A stretch of 64,000 nucleotides of DNA from Pyricularia pennisetigena (Eukaryota > Ascomycota > Sordariomycetes > Magnaporthales > Pyriculariaceae): assembly GCF_004337985.1 (NCBI RefSeq), contig NW_021940919.1, positions 837,106 to 901,105 of the forward strand, in the 5' to 3' direction. Position 1 is the first letter of the stretch. Each line of letters starts with the position of its first letter. Made by a program: the position numbers and the translations under genes. Positions 35,769-48,159 of the stretch are shown piece by piece. Below the pieces are notes generated by a model that was given only the letters and a program-made list of their open reading frames with translations, did not search any database and had not been told where the DNA came from.

Positions 35769-38231
35769 GGCTCGCAGCCGTGGCCGCGGTTCTACCAAGG
35801 CGAGAGAAGAATGCGTACAGAGGGTCGAGGTGGAAAATGGTGTCGGTAGAGATTGGAGTATGTGATTCAATCCAAAAAAAAATGTTGACAGGTATGCAAC
35901 GACGGATAGAGAGCCTGATTGACACGTTGTTCGACAGTAGTAGTCGGGCGAGAACCCAGGCGGCGAGGAAGGGAATCGAGTTTTCTATTGCGACACGAGC
36001 GAGGAAACAAGGCGGAAGAGTCGTCGTTGCAGCATGCGACAAGACACCATGACTGGCAAGTAGAGAACTGGATTGACAATTGACAATAAAAGAAATAAGT
36101 TCCTTTGATATGTATTTTTGCAGGAAAAGTCAAGCGGGATCAGTTGTGTAGTGGTGGTTGTGTTGCAGCAAGGAGATCAACTGAGCATCTCACGCTTAGG
36201 CTTGGGGGAAAATAAGAGCGCCTAGTGCGTCTTGCGGGAGCTGCTGCTTGAGACTCCGATTTGCTGTTGTGCGGGGCCGGCCATTTCCTCGCCGTCAGGT
36301 CACGTACCAGCGAGCTGCAGGCAAGCTCCTCTTTCGCGACGACAGGGATCAGTAGATGGTGCTGACCAATGATGAAAAACATGGGTCCGATCACTGCCGT
36401 CGCGGCAATACATTTTCTATATCGATAAAGGTCCCTGCAGCAGGAGAACCCTAACCCAGTAAGCCTAGCCCAGTATGTGGTATTTCCAAGGTGTGGTTCT
36501 TTAACCAGGTAACAAACACATTGGTTCGACGATTTAACATGGTAGTAACAACTCAGACTGGCAGACGGATATCAACCGACAATTCACATTTACAAGAAGG
36601 CCTGAGTGTGGGTGTTAGTTTACGTATCTTATAGGAACTTTCCACCTTGTAAAGTGGGCTTTCAGTCTCCATCTACGCGGCATATTAAGCTGCAAATCAT
36701 TCCCTATCAATGGGAAGAGGGTTTTCACTACCATCTATTCGGGCACGCATGGTAGCTGACAGGTAGGTTGTACTATGTTGCTACTGCGTATGCACCTTGG
36801 CTAATTTGCAAAGTATTAATATGCAGACTACACTAGACAGCATCGGTTTACGATGGGCGGTACTGCTGTCAGCAGGCTGTACGTAGAAGCACCGCAGAGA
36901 GGCCACCGTGCACCGCCATTGAGAACCCAGGAAATTCAAGAAGGAAGTATGTTGAGTCAAGATAGAAATTTTGGAGAGGCTTGCCCAGTGTAGCAATCTT
37001 TAGACAATATATCTGACAGGTGCAAGACAATTTACTCGATTGCACTGAATGTCACCCCTCCGGAATAAACGGGCCGTGATGGACGAGATGAGGTGGAGCT
37101 TCCTCCGATTTGCTTTCGCGGGGCCCATGCCTAGTAGTAGAGTTTAGTGACGTAGTGGGTAGGACCACGACCTAGATTTTCATCTGCGCTACTGAAAAAA
37201 GCATATGCTGGAAGTCTAAGTCAATCCATTTTGTCCATAAAGGCACTGAGATGGCACACTGCAACTTGTGTACACTGAGGCTTCCCAACTGGGAAAAGCC
37301 CAAACTCGAAGATGAGCAATTGAATTGTGGTGGGCTGTTGATATCCTCATATCCTCATGTCACCAGACAAGTAGATGCACCCACTTTCAAATGGGGGGCA
37401 GCTAAAATGGAGGGTCAAGTCCAGGGTTGATGTACCTTGCCGAAGTAGGACCACGTCTCTTTTCGGATTTTTGGTGGGTGAAAACCCGACCGACCACCAA
37501 GTTGTTGGTTCCCCTGCTTAGTCACCCAGCCAGCACAAACATGCGAGCGAGGGTCTGGGCTGGCTGCAGTGGCTAGTAGGGTCTGGTCGGACCAGCTTCC
37601 AGCCCAGTCATTATTAGCAACCGACCGAAAGAAAAAGCCATCATTGACCAGATCTGCTTCCTTTTTCACACCCACGATCAACCTAAACCGACTTTAACCT
37701 GCCTTGTGTCCGAGGATAGCAAAACATCGAATCACCGAGACGTCAATACTGACCAATCGACGCCCCGGTAATTGCTTGCTGAAATCTGCGTTGTCCGAGT
37801 CGCTCACGTCGCCCCCGGTGAACCCTCGAATTCAGCCCAGCCGTTGCACGTAGGTATGTGCAGCGCTTTTCCCCCAGACCGCAGTCAGGACAGCCAGGCA
37901 AGCTCTCACATGGGCTGGACTCCTTGGACTGCAACACGTGAACCTCGATAGGTCAAGATTTGGGCTATAACTAGAGTGCTTGCGTCGTGTCCGGTCGTGG
38001 CTCATGATTCGCCTCTTAAATCTTGTCTGACCCCAGTGTTTGAACAGAACCCGACCAACGCTACGCTGTTTTTCTAGCCAAAGCTCCCAGGCTGACTGCC
38101 ATTTCGTTTCACCCGCTTCTTTCGCCTCTTCATCGACTTTACTTTGGAAATAGCCGTGTTTCTTCCAGCACGGCAGGACAATTCGCTATAGCAGCGTCTG
38201 TTGGAGTAGGAGTTTATGCTTTTTGGGATGC
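35769..38231. other. Divergent intergenic region
   Basis: About 2.5 kb between the Cti6-like gene (minus) and the His-rich gene (plus). No gene was recognised. Confidence 0.55.
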
Positions 38232-40361
38232 ATGATGGGTGCGTTTGCCTCCCAGCAATCAAGCACTGCTGGAAAACTGTTCTCTACCAAAAAATGGCCA
38301 GAGGCAGCGTCGTTGCTTGCTTCCTCATCTGCTACCTCCCCAACCGAAGTTAACGGTTGCTCTGTTGTTTCTGCAGCACGATATAGCGAGAGTACATCCC
38401 CCGAATCGACGACATCGCCAATGTTCCCCGATCGTCCAATTCACCCGTTACCGAAACGCCGCCTTCGCGAAAGACTTTCCCCCGAAGTTGCTGATTCTAT
38501 CAAGTACCCGCCAACGCCGCCAACTAGTGTCTTTTACTACCCTTACAAAGAGGAGGAGCCCGATGTGTGCAACGGCAGTCACTGTTCCAATGGAGTTGCG
38601 CAGAATGACGAGGAGGAAGATCCGTCGAGGGTGCGAAGAAGTCAGGCCGTGCCGCGGTCCGCCCCGAGTATTCGCTCGATCCCCTTCCGACTAGCTCAGA
38701 AACAAGACTCTGTCTATACTAGTTATTCACAACTTCCGCATTCGACTGCTTCCTCGATAGACGGATACGATACGTTCGAAAACACAAACAACAAGAAGAA
38801 ACGCAAGGTACCTGATACCGCCCTGGGCCACTCGTTGAATGATCTTGGGACTGGACAATCCTCGCCTTCTACCCCGGTTCGCGTCGTTCACCAGGACGGT
38901 TGTGATGCGAGTTGCAGCGCCTATCATTCTATGGGCTCGGGTAGCCCAGGTCTTTCTGGTCCCGGGAGGGGCCGGTTCGGCCGCAATAGAAGTGGTAGGA
39001 GCCCTTTGTCTGAGAGCAATCGAAACAACAGGATGAGACCTGCAATGCGCTGGTCTCCATTATCAGGTATGTCTCAACAGGCTTGTATCTGACGTTTGCC
39101 AGCGTCGCATTCCCACGCGTTTGCATCCCTTGAGCCAGTAACCTTATCCAAACCCCCCGCTACTTCCTCTGCTTCGCCGTTCGTCGTTCACTGCATTCTT
39201 CGCTCTTTACACTCGATCACCTTCGCACCTGCCTTCCGCCCTTCGGGAACTGACCACCATACCATTTGTGCGGCAGCTCCGAGTACGGGAATAATATCTA
39301 ATGCCATCTCCAAAGTTGATAAACACCCAACTTCACACCAGGGCCAGGAGAACGTCAGCCTCCTAGATCTTCAACGAAGCTCCAAGTCCAGCCCAGGCTC
39401 CGGTCAATTTACTTTTACCTGCGAGTCTCAAGTTCCTGGGTCTGCAAGCTGGCCCGGGTCCCACGGCAGGCCGTCCAATGGGGCTCCCATCCCATCTAGA
39501 CACGACGTTTCCGGCAATTCATCAAGGCCGCCTTGGCCCAGTGGTGTTCCTGCAGGCCACCATCCGGGCCCCGTGCCACCAAACTCTAGAACGATGCCGG
39601 GGCCTCCACCAGGGGCTCAACCCCCGCCTCCCCGGCCCCGTCGTCGACGCACCAAGGCCGGCGAGTACGCCAAGGCGGCCCAGGACAGACAGAACCAGAA
39701 GCAGCACGACAAGTGCAGAGGCATCCACGATGAAGAACACTGGCTTTGCTTATTCTGCGAGTACGAAGATATCTTTGGCGAGAAGCCAATGGCGTTGATC
39801 CGGTCGTACGAGAAAAAGGACAGGCAGCGGCGTAAGGATGAGGCCGAGCGCCGCCGGCTTTTGGAGAAAGCCAAGGCTAGAGGCCGCAAAGGCAAGAAAC
39901 CGGTTTCTGGCAAAGGCACGGGCAAGGGTGCACACGATCCGGGGCACGACTACCCCGCTCATGGCGCTCACGAGCCTACGGGCGGAGTTCATAATCATGA
40001 TCACGATCATCACACATGCGGCCAACATGCTTCACATCATCACCACCACCACCATCACCATCACTGCAGTGTGAGTCATTCAGTGCATTGCGACGACCCC
40101 AATCACCACCACGAGTACGAGGACGAACATGATTACCATGGTCATCACGAGTACGATGATCACTACGACGACCTCGCTTCACCGGAGGGAGACGGACATG
40201 ATACCTTGGACACCAAGAGCAGCGACTCTCAGGAGGGGCATCTTCACAAGAGAGTAGCAGCAGGTGGTGGCGCTGCTGGGCCACCGGGTCACACTCGACC
40301 TCCCGATATGGCGTCGGCAGCAGTATCGGCACGCAATGGACCGCCCCCGGTCCGAGTCTAG
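38232..40361 (+). CDS. Histidine-rich protein of unknown function
   Basis: Two open frames are joined through an intron starting at 39067. The shortest model uses the acceptor at 39102 (36-base intron, phase kept), giving about 697 residues; an acceptor at 39276 also keeps phase and may be more realistic. The N-terminal half is Ser/Pro-rich with a basic patch (NNKKKRKV) that looks like a nuclear localisation signal. The C-terminal half holds the most conserved-looking block: RRRRTKAGEYAKAAQDRQNQ, then CRGIHDEEHWLCLFCEYEDIFGEKP and a long basic helix (DRQRRKDEAERRRLLEKAKA). The tail contains an uninterrupted run of ten His within many HD, HH and CxxH pairs, suggesting metal binding. I do not recognise a named family. 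Two in-frame ATGs (38232 and 38235) are adjacent. Confidence 0.65.
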
Positions 40362-41882
40362 CGCGAGAGGATCGGAGGTTCTTATTTTCATGTATTCAAC
40401 CGAACCCGGATTTTTGATCCTGCCTTGTTTCCACTCTGGCAGGGGATTTATCAGAAACCCGGAACGCCAGCCGACATTAATCCAGACTGTTGAGCAGTGT
40501 GCAAGTGTCTACGGTAAATGGTGGTGATGGCCAGATGGCTTGACTTGCCTAATTTCTTGCTTTGAGCGCTTTGCTAGCAAGCGGTGGAAGACATGAGCAA
40601 CTGCGCCTTGTTCCGTTCGTTTTGCACATAGCTCACGTGCTTACGCTCTTTCGCTCCTCCCGAAGAATCACTCCTCTCCAAACCCAGCCCCTATCCGTAC
40701 AAATAACAGCCACAACACCAGTTAAATAAGCACTTCATGGCCCCATCACATCCCCTGAGAAACAAGAAAAAAACATAAAAAAAAAACCCCCCTCAAGCCC
40801 TTCGTCGTGGCTGATTTGCACAAGTTAGCGGGGTTCGAACACTGATACTCCTATCAATTCGCAACCACTGACTCAATCTCATGCATGAAAGTGAAGCGTC
40901 GATAGAAACTATCTTGGGAATAAACTCTGGTTGGGTATTACACTTGATTGGTCAGTCATGCATAAACAAGGCAAGACGGTTCGGTTTCGGGTCTATGCTA
41001 CATAGTCTAGTATAGGGCCTATCCCATGTCTTGTCTGCAAAGCGAATATTAGTTTCCCCAAGCAGCGCAAGATAGCTTATAAAGGGGGCCAAGTCAATTT
41101 GCAGGATAGCCCGTGAATTATGCGAATTCAACCCTCAGAAATTTGCCCTGCCGTTCTCTATATGCTCCGCGCTGCTTCTGTTCCATGTGTGAAACGATAC
41201 CATCAATTGCCACTTTCTGGGGAGCCATTCACTGTCGGTCGATCGTTACAAAAAAAAAAAAAGAAAAAAACCATTTTTGCCGTGTAGAAGACCGAGCCAC
41301 TGACTTGACTTATTCATCTGCTGTAATAAAAAGAAAAAGAAAAAGAAGAAGAAATCGGTTATCAGCCAAGAAGAAACGCTCAATCCTCCAAGATGGATGT
41401 CGAACCGTCCATCAGTCGCGCAGGCACGGCAGTGCAGGGCAAGATTTGCAGCTAGCACAGCAAGAACAATGGATGACTCGAAGCAGATGCGCACGGGACT
41501 GGTCATCCAAAACATGCCGTTTTTGACCGCAAATGTAGGGAGTCGTTCTCGAAAGTATCATCATTTTGGAAATTTGCTGCTTCCGCCTGCTTTCTTTCTT
41601 TTTTCACTTTATTTTTCATAACATGCACTTGGGAATGACACAACATTTTTGCTCACAAATGGCAAGAATACTAGGATGGAAGAGTCACTAGGAAAATCAG
41701 AAAAGAAAAGACAGAAGAAGAAAAAAAAGTTCACCGTAACTGTTCTGTTACAAAAATTCCCGCGTTCGAATCATAAGGCTCGTCGTTGCTCATGTCTTTT
41801 AGGCTTTCCCGAGTCATGGGTGGTCGAGCCATTACTTTGCGGCACCGTTTGCTCAAAAAGTCCTGTGCCCAACGTCGGATAG
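40362..41882. other. Convergent intergenic region
   Basis: 3' flanks of the His-rich gene (plus) and the Taz1-like gene (minus). It contains several A-rich tracts (near 41250-41268 and 41330-41352). No gene was recognised. Confidence 0.6.
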
Positions 41883-42429
41883 CTAGTCCGACATGCGTAC
41901 AGCACCCTCAGGCGCCGAGGCCCCATGCTGCTCTTGCCCCTGCCCCTGGTTCTCCTGCTGGAGCTGCGGCTGCTCGAGGTGTTCTTCCAGTTGCTGCTGT
42001 TCCTGCTCATGATGCTGGTGATCCTGCTGTTGCTGCGATTCGTGCTCGCGCTCGTGCTCTTGCCTCTCTTCCTCAGCAGCAGCCACTACAGCTTCCTCTG
42101 CTGCCGTCAACGGCTCCTGTTGTTGCTGATCGCCGTGCTGCTCCTCGAGCGGCGGCGGCGGGGGAGCGTTGGGGTCGACCCACTCCGTGTTGATGGGGCG
42201 GCCGGTGACCGGGTCTATGTCGCTCTCCTTGCGATGGGGGTTCTTGCCAACGTTTATGACGGCTTCGTTCTCCTTCCTGCCAAAAAGTACGAGGTCGAAG
42301 CCTGGAGGCAAGATGCTGTCGGTTCTGTGCGAGACGAAGTTTATGGTTAGTTGGATCTCTCGTATCTGATGATTCCCTCTTTGTATAATACACATGACGG
42401 AGGAAATAACGAAACCGAGAGTGAAAGAA

Positions 42430-42461
<32 letters not shown>

Positions 42462-44777
42462 CGCACTTGAGCATGTCCTGCTTGATTAGTCTCGCCTTAT
42501 CTCTCAATGCCTGTTGGTCTCTTGGATGTTCGAGTGGCACCTGGCCGTTCCTGATGGCCTCGGCGATCTTGCTCCACTTGGCATCATAGGCGCCCACAGC
42601 GCCAATGAGACGCTGGCAGTCCGGTATGGACCATGGCACACGCGTCTGCGGTGGCTTCGGGTTTCGCTGTCTAGCTAGTGCCGAGATGGCCCTGGCATGC
42701 TGCGACATCTGCAACAGATTCGGTGCGGTAGCGACGTTCAACACCGAGGATGGGGCTGGAGAAGCAAACGCATCGCTGGCGTTGTCCAAGCTAGTGGCAG
42801 AGCCGCTGTTGCCGTCATGACCGCCATCGGAAATGGATGCCGGCGGTGCGGGATATTGGGCTGAGTCGCCGGCGGTCAGTATGGGATCAACAGGAATTTG
42901 CGACTCCATCTGGACTCGCTTGGCGCGCGAACCACTGGTACGTCGGCGCCGACGGACAGGAGGAGGAGGAGGTGGTGGCATCGACTGGCTGTCTGGGATA
43001 CGTTGGTCCTGCTCGAAGTCGTCATCACTTTCGCCGTCGTCGGTGGGACGGGGACGTTTCTGACCCCGTGATATTGCGGCGCGGCTATTGTTTACTGGAC
43101 TCGGGCTAGCAGTGTGCTGGCCTGCCATACCCAGGCGAATAAAAGCTTGTACAGCATCGGCGCTAGCTCTGTGATTGTTCACATTTGTCAGTTATCATGC
43201 CGTTGGGTCGCATAAATGGTAATCTTCGGCGGCTTCAGGTTATCAACTTACGCCGGGCTATAAAGGGACCGCCCAAGCAAAGATTCGCGAAGTCGGGCTG
43301 ATGCGGGTGAGCCCAGGTTGGGGTCAAACGGGCCCTGGTTGAGAGGCATTTCTACCAAGTCGGTAATCACACCGCAGATCCAGGTCTGTAGCACACTGCG
43401 GAAGCCAACAAAGTCAAAGTGCTCCTCAATGTTGGAGATGACCTCGGGCACGTTATTCACATGCTCTCCTATAAGCTCCTTGATTTGGTGGTACCTTTCA
43501 CAGAAATTTTCTTGTGCTTTGCTGATTGCGGGCAGCTCCTTGAAGCGGTATTGCACAGAATTGTAGCCAGGCAGTCCTCGGTAGTTCTGTGGGAGGGCCA
43601 GCTGCTCGTTTAGTTGGGCCTGTTTATCGATATATTCGAGAAACACGTCACCTAGAACTTCTATTGCAGACTGGCCGCTCTCAAGCTCCCGTAACCTGGA
43701 GATGGCCAACTGAGTTCTGATATCGACAACAAGAGCAAGGGTCGCCGTCTCCCACTCGCCTCGTCCAAGGAGTGGTATGGGGATAAAAACTGTGGGAAAA
43801 TATTTGTCGAGCCGACCAAGAAAGAACTTATGATCTTCGATAGTGTCCCGTAGGAAAGTGAAGTCGTACATGAGCTCAGAAAGGTTGACGATGGATGCTG
43901 CAGTCTTGGCAGTCTCAAAAGAGGCGTGTCCATATGTGCATTGTAGTCGCTCGCAAAGGTCCTCGGCATCGCGAATGTACGGGACACCCTGAGAGCAGTA
44001 TGGACGCTTGAGAGCGTTGAGAATCGTATAAGCAACGCTTAGTTCTCCCATCCAGACGGTATCCTCTTCTTGTGTTTCCTGAGAATTTCGCTCAGGGTCT
44101 GAAAGAAGCTCATGTAGCTCGATAGCTGCCTCCACGAGTTTGGGCAAGTTCTTCTCTAGGGCTCGAGCCACGCCCATTTGACCATTAGCACCTCCTGGAG
44201 TAACAAAAGCATCAGACGGAGTCATGCTGGCGTCTCTGGCAATCACGGATGGCGTGCCGGCTGAGCGGGAGTTTTTATCATTTGGTTAGCTGGTATTGTA
44301 CTTTTAAAAGACACTCACGTGACTTGGACTTGATGTTATTATATTGCGCGAGATTTTGAACAGAAGGAACAAACTCAACTTACCTTGGTATTGAGATGTG
44401 GTCATGTCATATTCATCAATTTGAGACTGATCCGGCGCCGCACTCGGTAGGCTTCGGACACTTCGAGTATCTGTCTCGTCCCTAGGAGCGAACCTACGTC
44501 CGAAAGTGGGTCGAAAGGTTCCCGGCGTGGCCGCCGTAGTTGGAACCATGCCTGGGGTCGGAAGAGTCGCTTCGGGTGTGGCCATGACAGAAGCCTGAGC
44601 CGCCGGGACAGCTGCCTTGGGCTTGGTCGCCCTTGTGGGAGCTGATGTTGCCACTGTAGTCTGAGGATTTGTGTGGTTACTGGTACCCGTGTTGCCGACG
44701 CCGCGCTTCCGCGTTCGTGACGCGATCGGTGAGTTGGCAGTTGCCGTCTCGGCAGCCTGAACCTGGCGGTGGGCCAT
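41883..44777 (-). CDS. Taz1/TRF-like telomere repeat-binding protein (Myb telobox)
   Basis: Predicted double-stranded telomeric DNA-binding protein of about 848 residues. Exons on the minus strand are 44384-44777, 43252-44260, 42467-43168 and 41883-42324; every junction keeps phase. Residues about 132-467 form a helical, cysteine-containing domain (PYCSQGVPYIRDAEDLCERL, FFLGRLDKYFPTVFIPIPLL) consistent in place and size with a TRFH dimerisation region. Residues 643-702 form a single Myb fold: VPWSIPDCQRLI, DAKWSKIAEAI and the third helix DQQALRDKARLIKQDM, which resembles the Taz1 telobox helix and the VDLKDKWRNL consensus. LPPGFDLVLFGRKE follows. The C-terminus is Gln/Glu/His-rich. Between the two domains lies a basic patch (RRRRRTSGSRAKR). 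Intron 3 is full of A/T homopolymers. Other Myb regulators are possible, so the telomere role rests on domain order. Confidence 0.72.
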
Positions 44778-46354
44778 GCCGGAAAGCGTCTTGTCGTCGT
44801 TGACGCGACGAGCTACGTCCCTTTGACAGGGAGTGTATACACCTGCTTATATGAAAGACGGAATATAATTGATGATAGAGGGAGGGTTGGTGTTGTTAAC
44901 GTCAGAAGGGTTAGGGTAAGGGTTTGCGATCAAAGAACAATTTTTTACATCCCGGGCAAAAGGCGAGAAAAACATCAACAGCTGTTCGTCTATGGATTGG
45001 GATGTGGATGTGACCAATGAGAGCAAGGAGCCTTGCATCTGCGACGCGTCTTTGTTGCGGCCTCAGGCAAAGGAGTCATGCACGTGACCTACGGCAAGAA
45101 ACACGTCGACACGACAAGCTTGGTAAGGTAGCTCAGCTTAGCAAATCAAATCAGCAAGCTTCCACTAACCTCATGCCGCCCCACATACCCCCGTTCACCC
45201 CTGAATCTTTAAAGATTCTGGACCGTGGAGTAACCAACCGGCACAAGAGCAACAATTACCCGCCCCTGATCATCGAGAATGGCCATGGAGAGCCTCAGAA
45301 GACTCGGGTCATACGATGCGAGTTTTGCGTATTGTAGTGCAAAATTCCGGAGCATTTCAAAGGCAAAAAGCTCCTAGGTGCGGACGGTAGAGAGCCTATC
45401 GTAGCTACGCTCAAATACTAGTTTGCTCCAGATTTGGGTGGCTTTTGCTGAAAATAAGGTAGCCAGCCGTACCAACAAGTATTCGGAACACAGGAATGCA
45501 CCCACGTTCCCTTTTGAACTTGCATGATAAAGATAACGCTGCAAGCGATACAATTGCGTCAGCACTCCCGTATTTTTCATTCATGGAATAGAGGAATAAA
45601 TCCATAATACACGCGATGAGGAGTTTTTCTTGGTTCTCATAGGCAAGCAAGAGTGGCTGTGCGCTATGTCAGATACAATTCAGGAGGTCCCTTCCGTGGA
45701 AAAGTGAGAGGAGAGAAACAAAAAAAAGGAATAAAATAGGAGGCCCTGTGCTTTTTCCCCCTTGGGTCCAGTGTCGCATGCCACGACTACGCTTGATCAG
45801 GGATCTTCCTGAATGGTGTCAGATTTGCTAGCGCTTCTCAATTCGACTTCTCCTTTTTTTATTTTAATTTATGGTTCTCGACCTCAACTAACTTCTCAGC
45901 CTCATTTGCTGTTAATCTGTTTTCTCCTTCAATACCGTACAATAGTGCTTTGTACTTTCTCTAACCATTCCAGTGCAACTCCACCGGTATCTTGGGCTAC
46001 TCTTCGGCACGCGTCAACCGATTTAGTGGTTCCTGGACCTACTGCCTTACCAGCCAACCAATCCAGTCTTTTCGAGTCTGCCTCAACTCGCGCCATTGTC
46101 CTTGTCGTCGTCATCGCCATCGCTCCAGGGCGAAAAAAAAAAAAAAAAAAAACACACGTCGAAACGTTTCAAGTTTTTACGACTCACGAGACTACTTCAA
46201 CTATCCACTTTAATAGTATGGGACCACCGCCTTCATAGGCAGATTTTAATTCGAGTATAGATTTTCTCTACAGCACAGACTACGCAGCCTATTGGAGGCA
46301 AACTCGTACATCAATCCATTTCTCATCGCCACGTGTGCATTCTCGGCCGCAATC
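44778..46354. other. Divergent intergenic region
   Basis: Shared upstream region of the Taz1-like gene (minus) and the Gdt1 gene (plus). It contains the telomere-like motif and an A19 tract near 46132-46151, about 200 bases before the Gdt1 start. No gene was recognised. Confidence 0.6.
44908..44925. promoter_or_regulatory. Telomere-repeat-like motif upstream of Taz1/TRF-like gene
   Basis: GGGTTAGGGTAAGGGTTT, one exact TTAGGG plus two near-repeats, 131-148 bases before the start codon of the telomere-protein gene. TTAGGG is the fungal telomere unit and the core of Tbf1/TRF-type binding sites. The biological role is inferred. Confidence 0.5.
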
Positions 46355-48159
46355 ATGAAGCTCCGGAGCATCGTCCTCGCTTCCTCCCTTGCTGTAACCG
46401 CCCTGGCTGGTCCGGATGCTGCCGCCGTCGCGGATAAGAGCTCCAATGCTGTAGCGGCACCAGGCAGCAAGGCGGGCGCAATCAAAGATGCCCCCTTCGA
46501 TGGCAAGGACGGCAGGCCGCACCACGGACCCTTCGTCGAGATCGAGAACCTTCGCGACAAGGGATCGCCAGCAACCTCCAGTGACTCGGACATCCCCTCG
46601 CTCACGAAGCAGCTGCCATTACTTAAAGACAGGCCGTCGGACCCGACCGTCGTCAACGGCAAGAAGATCCCCGAGTCGAACGATGGCATCATGGACGACA
46701 AGAACCGGGCGCACCCGAAAGAGGGCACGACGGGCACCAGTGGTGGCGTGAGCGAGAAGGACAGGGAGCGCAAGGCCAAGGAGGGCCAGACGGGCGAGCG
46801 GGTCGAGAAGAAGCCAGAGACTCCCAAGGAGGCCCGGCCGCTTTCGCACAGCGAGCAGGAGAAGGTACTGAAGAGCGGCGGAGGCAAGGATGTCAAGGAC
46901 AAAGATCTGGAATCGCTGAAGGATACCAAGGCAAAGCTGGCGTCATCCAGTGACAAGGATGGGAAGGATAAGGCAGATGATACAGATAAGTTCTCGGGGT
47001 TGGATGTACGTCTTTTTAACACCCGTTTTGCTTTGTTAGCGGCAAGCGACGATTATGGTGATGAGCTAACGGTTTTCTTTGCGCATACAGAAGCCATCAG
47101 ATCTCCCGGGAAAGACACACGACAAGGCCCTTCCTGTCCCTAACTCGGCCAACAAGGACCATCTCGATGTCACCCAGGGCAAGAAGCAGCCTTTGTCGAC
47201 CGGCAAAACCCCACAGCTGGCTACCGGTGCCGAGGGTGTCCTTCAGCCCCTGCACTCCTTCTGCCTATCGCTCACCATGATCCTCTTCTCCGAGATTGGC
47301 GACAAGACCTTCCTCGTTGCCGCTCTTATGGCCATGAAGCACGACCGCATGGTTGTCTTCTCCGCCGCTTTCGCCGCCCTGATCACCATGACGATACTTT
47401 CGGCGTTTCTGGGTCACGCTGTCCCGGCCCTGATCCCCAAGAAGCTCACCAGCTTCATGGCGGCTGGCCTGTTCTTCGTCTTTGGCGCTCGTATGCTGCG
47501 CGAGGGTATGGCCATGTCCCCGGACGAGGGCGTCTCGGCCGAGATGCACGAGGTGGAGCTTGAGCTGGAGGAGAAGGAGTCCCTGGCGCGGAAGCAAGGT
47601 ATGCGCGGCCGCGCCTCGCCCCACGCTCTGGAGATGGGTCTCGGCGACAACGGCCACACCTCCCGCAAGTCTCGCGGCCACAAATCTCGCTTCTCTGCGC
47701 CCCACCGCAGCCCCTCGACCTCGCCGAGCCGGAGCCCGAGCCCGCGCCGGGGTGGAAGCCTCATGAATGCCCTTGCCGGCCTCAACAACCTGCTCAGCCT
47801 GCTGCTCAGCCCCGCTTGGGTCCAGACCTTTGTCATGACGTTCCTGGGCGAGTGGGGCGACCGCAGCCAGATCGCGACCATCGCAATGGCGGCCGGACAG
47901 GACTACTGGTGGGTTACGCTGGGTGCCGTGTTGGGACACGCGTGCTGCACGGGCGTTGCCGTCATTGGTGGGCGGGCCATTGCCGGGAAAGTCAGTCTCA
48001 AAGTTGGTACGTATACTTTTTTTTTGTGGTAATTTTCTTTATGATCAACGTATTGGGTTCACGTTTGTTAACATTGTTCTTTTTACAGTCACTGTGGGCG
48101 GCGCGTTGGCATTCTTGCTCTTCGGATTCATCTACTTCATCGAGGCCTTCTACACGTAA
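46355..48159 (+). CDS. GDT1: Gdt1-type Golgi Ca2+/Mn2+:H+ antiporter with long N-terminal extension
   Basis: UPF0016/TMEM165 family transporter that loads calcium and manganese into the Golgi for glycosylation. Exons are 46355-47005, 47091-48006 and 48089-48159, about 545 residues. Both family signatures are present: EIGDKT at residues 285-290 and EWGDRS at 471-476, each in a cluster of three membrane helices. A cytosolic loop between them carries acidic (EVELELEEKE) and Ser/Arg-rich (SPSTSPSRSPSPRR) stretches. A signal peptide (MKLRSIVLASSLAVTALAG) is followed by about 230 hydrophilic Lys/Asp/Glu-rich residues before the first helix, much longer than in yeast Gdt1. The start at 46355 is preferred over the in-frame ATG at 46292 because it places the signal peptide at the N-terminus. 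The last exon adds the final helix (ALAFLLFGFIYFIEAFYT). Confidence 0.93.

Noticed and set aside
40820..40890. tRNA-like B-box (GGTTCGAAC) on either strand
   Set aside because: The bases flanking the loop do not pair as a T stem on either strand, and no acceptor stem is present.
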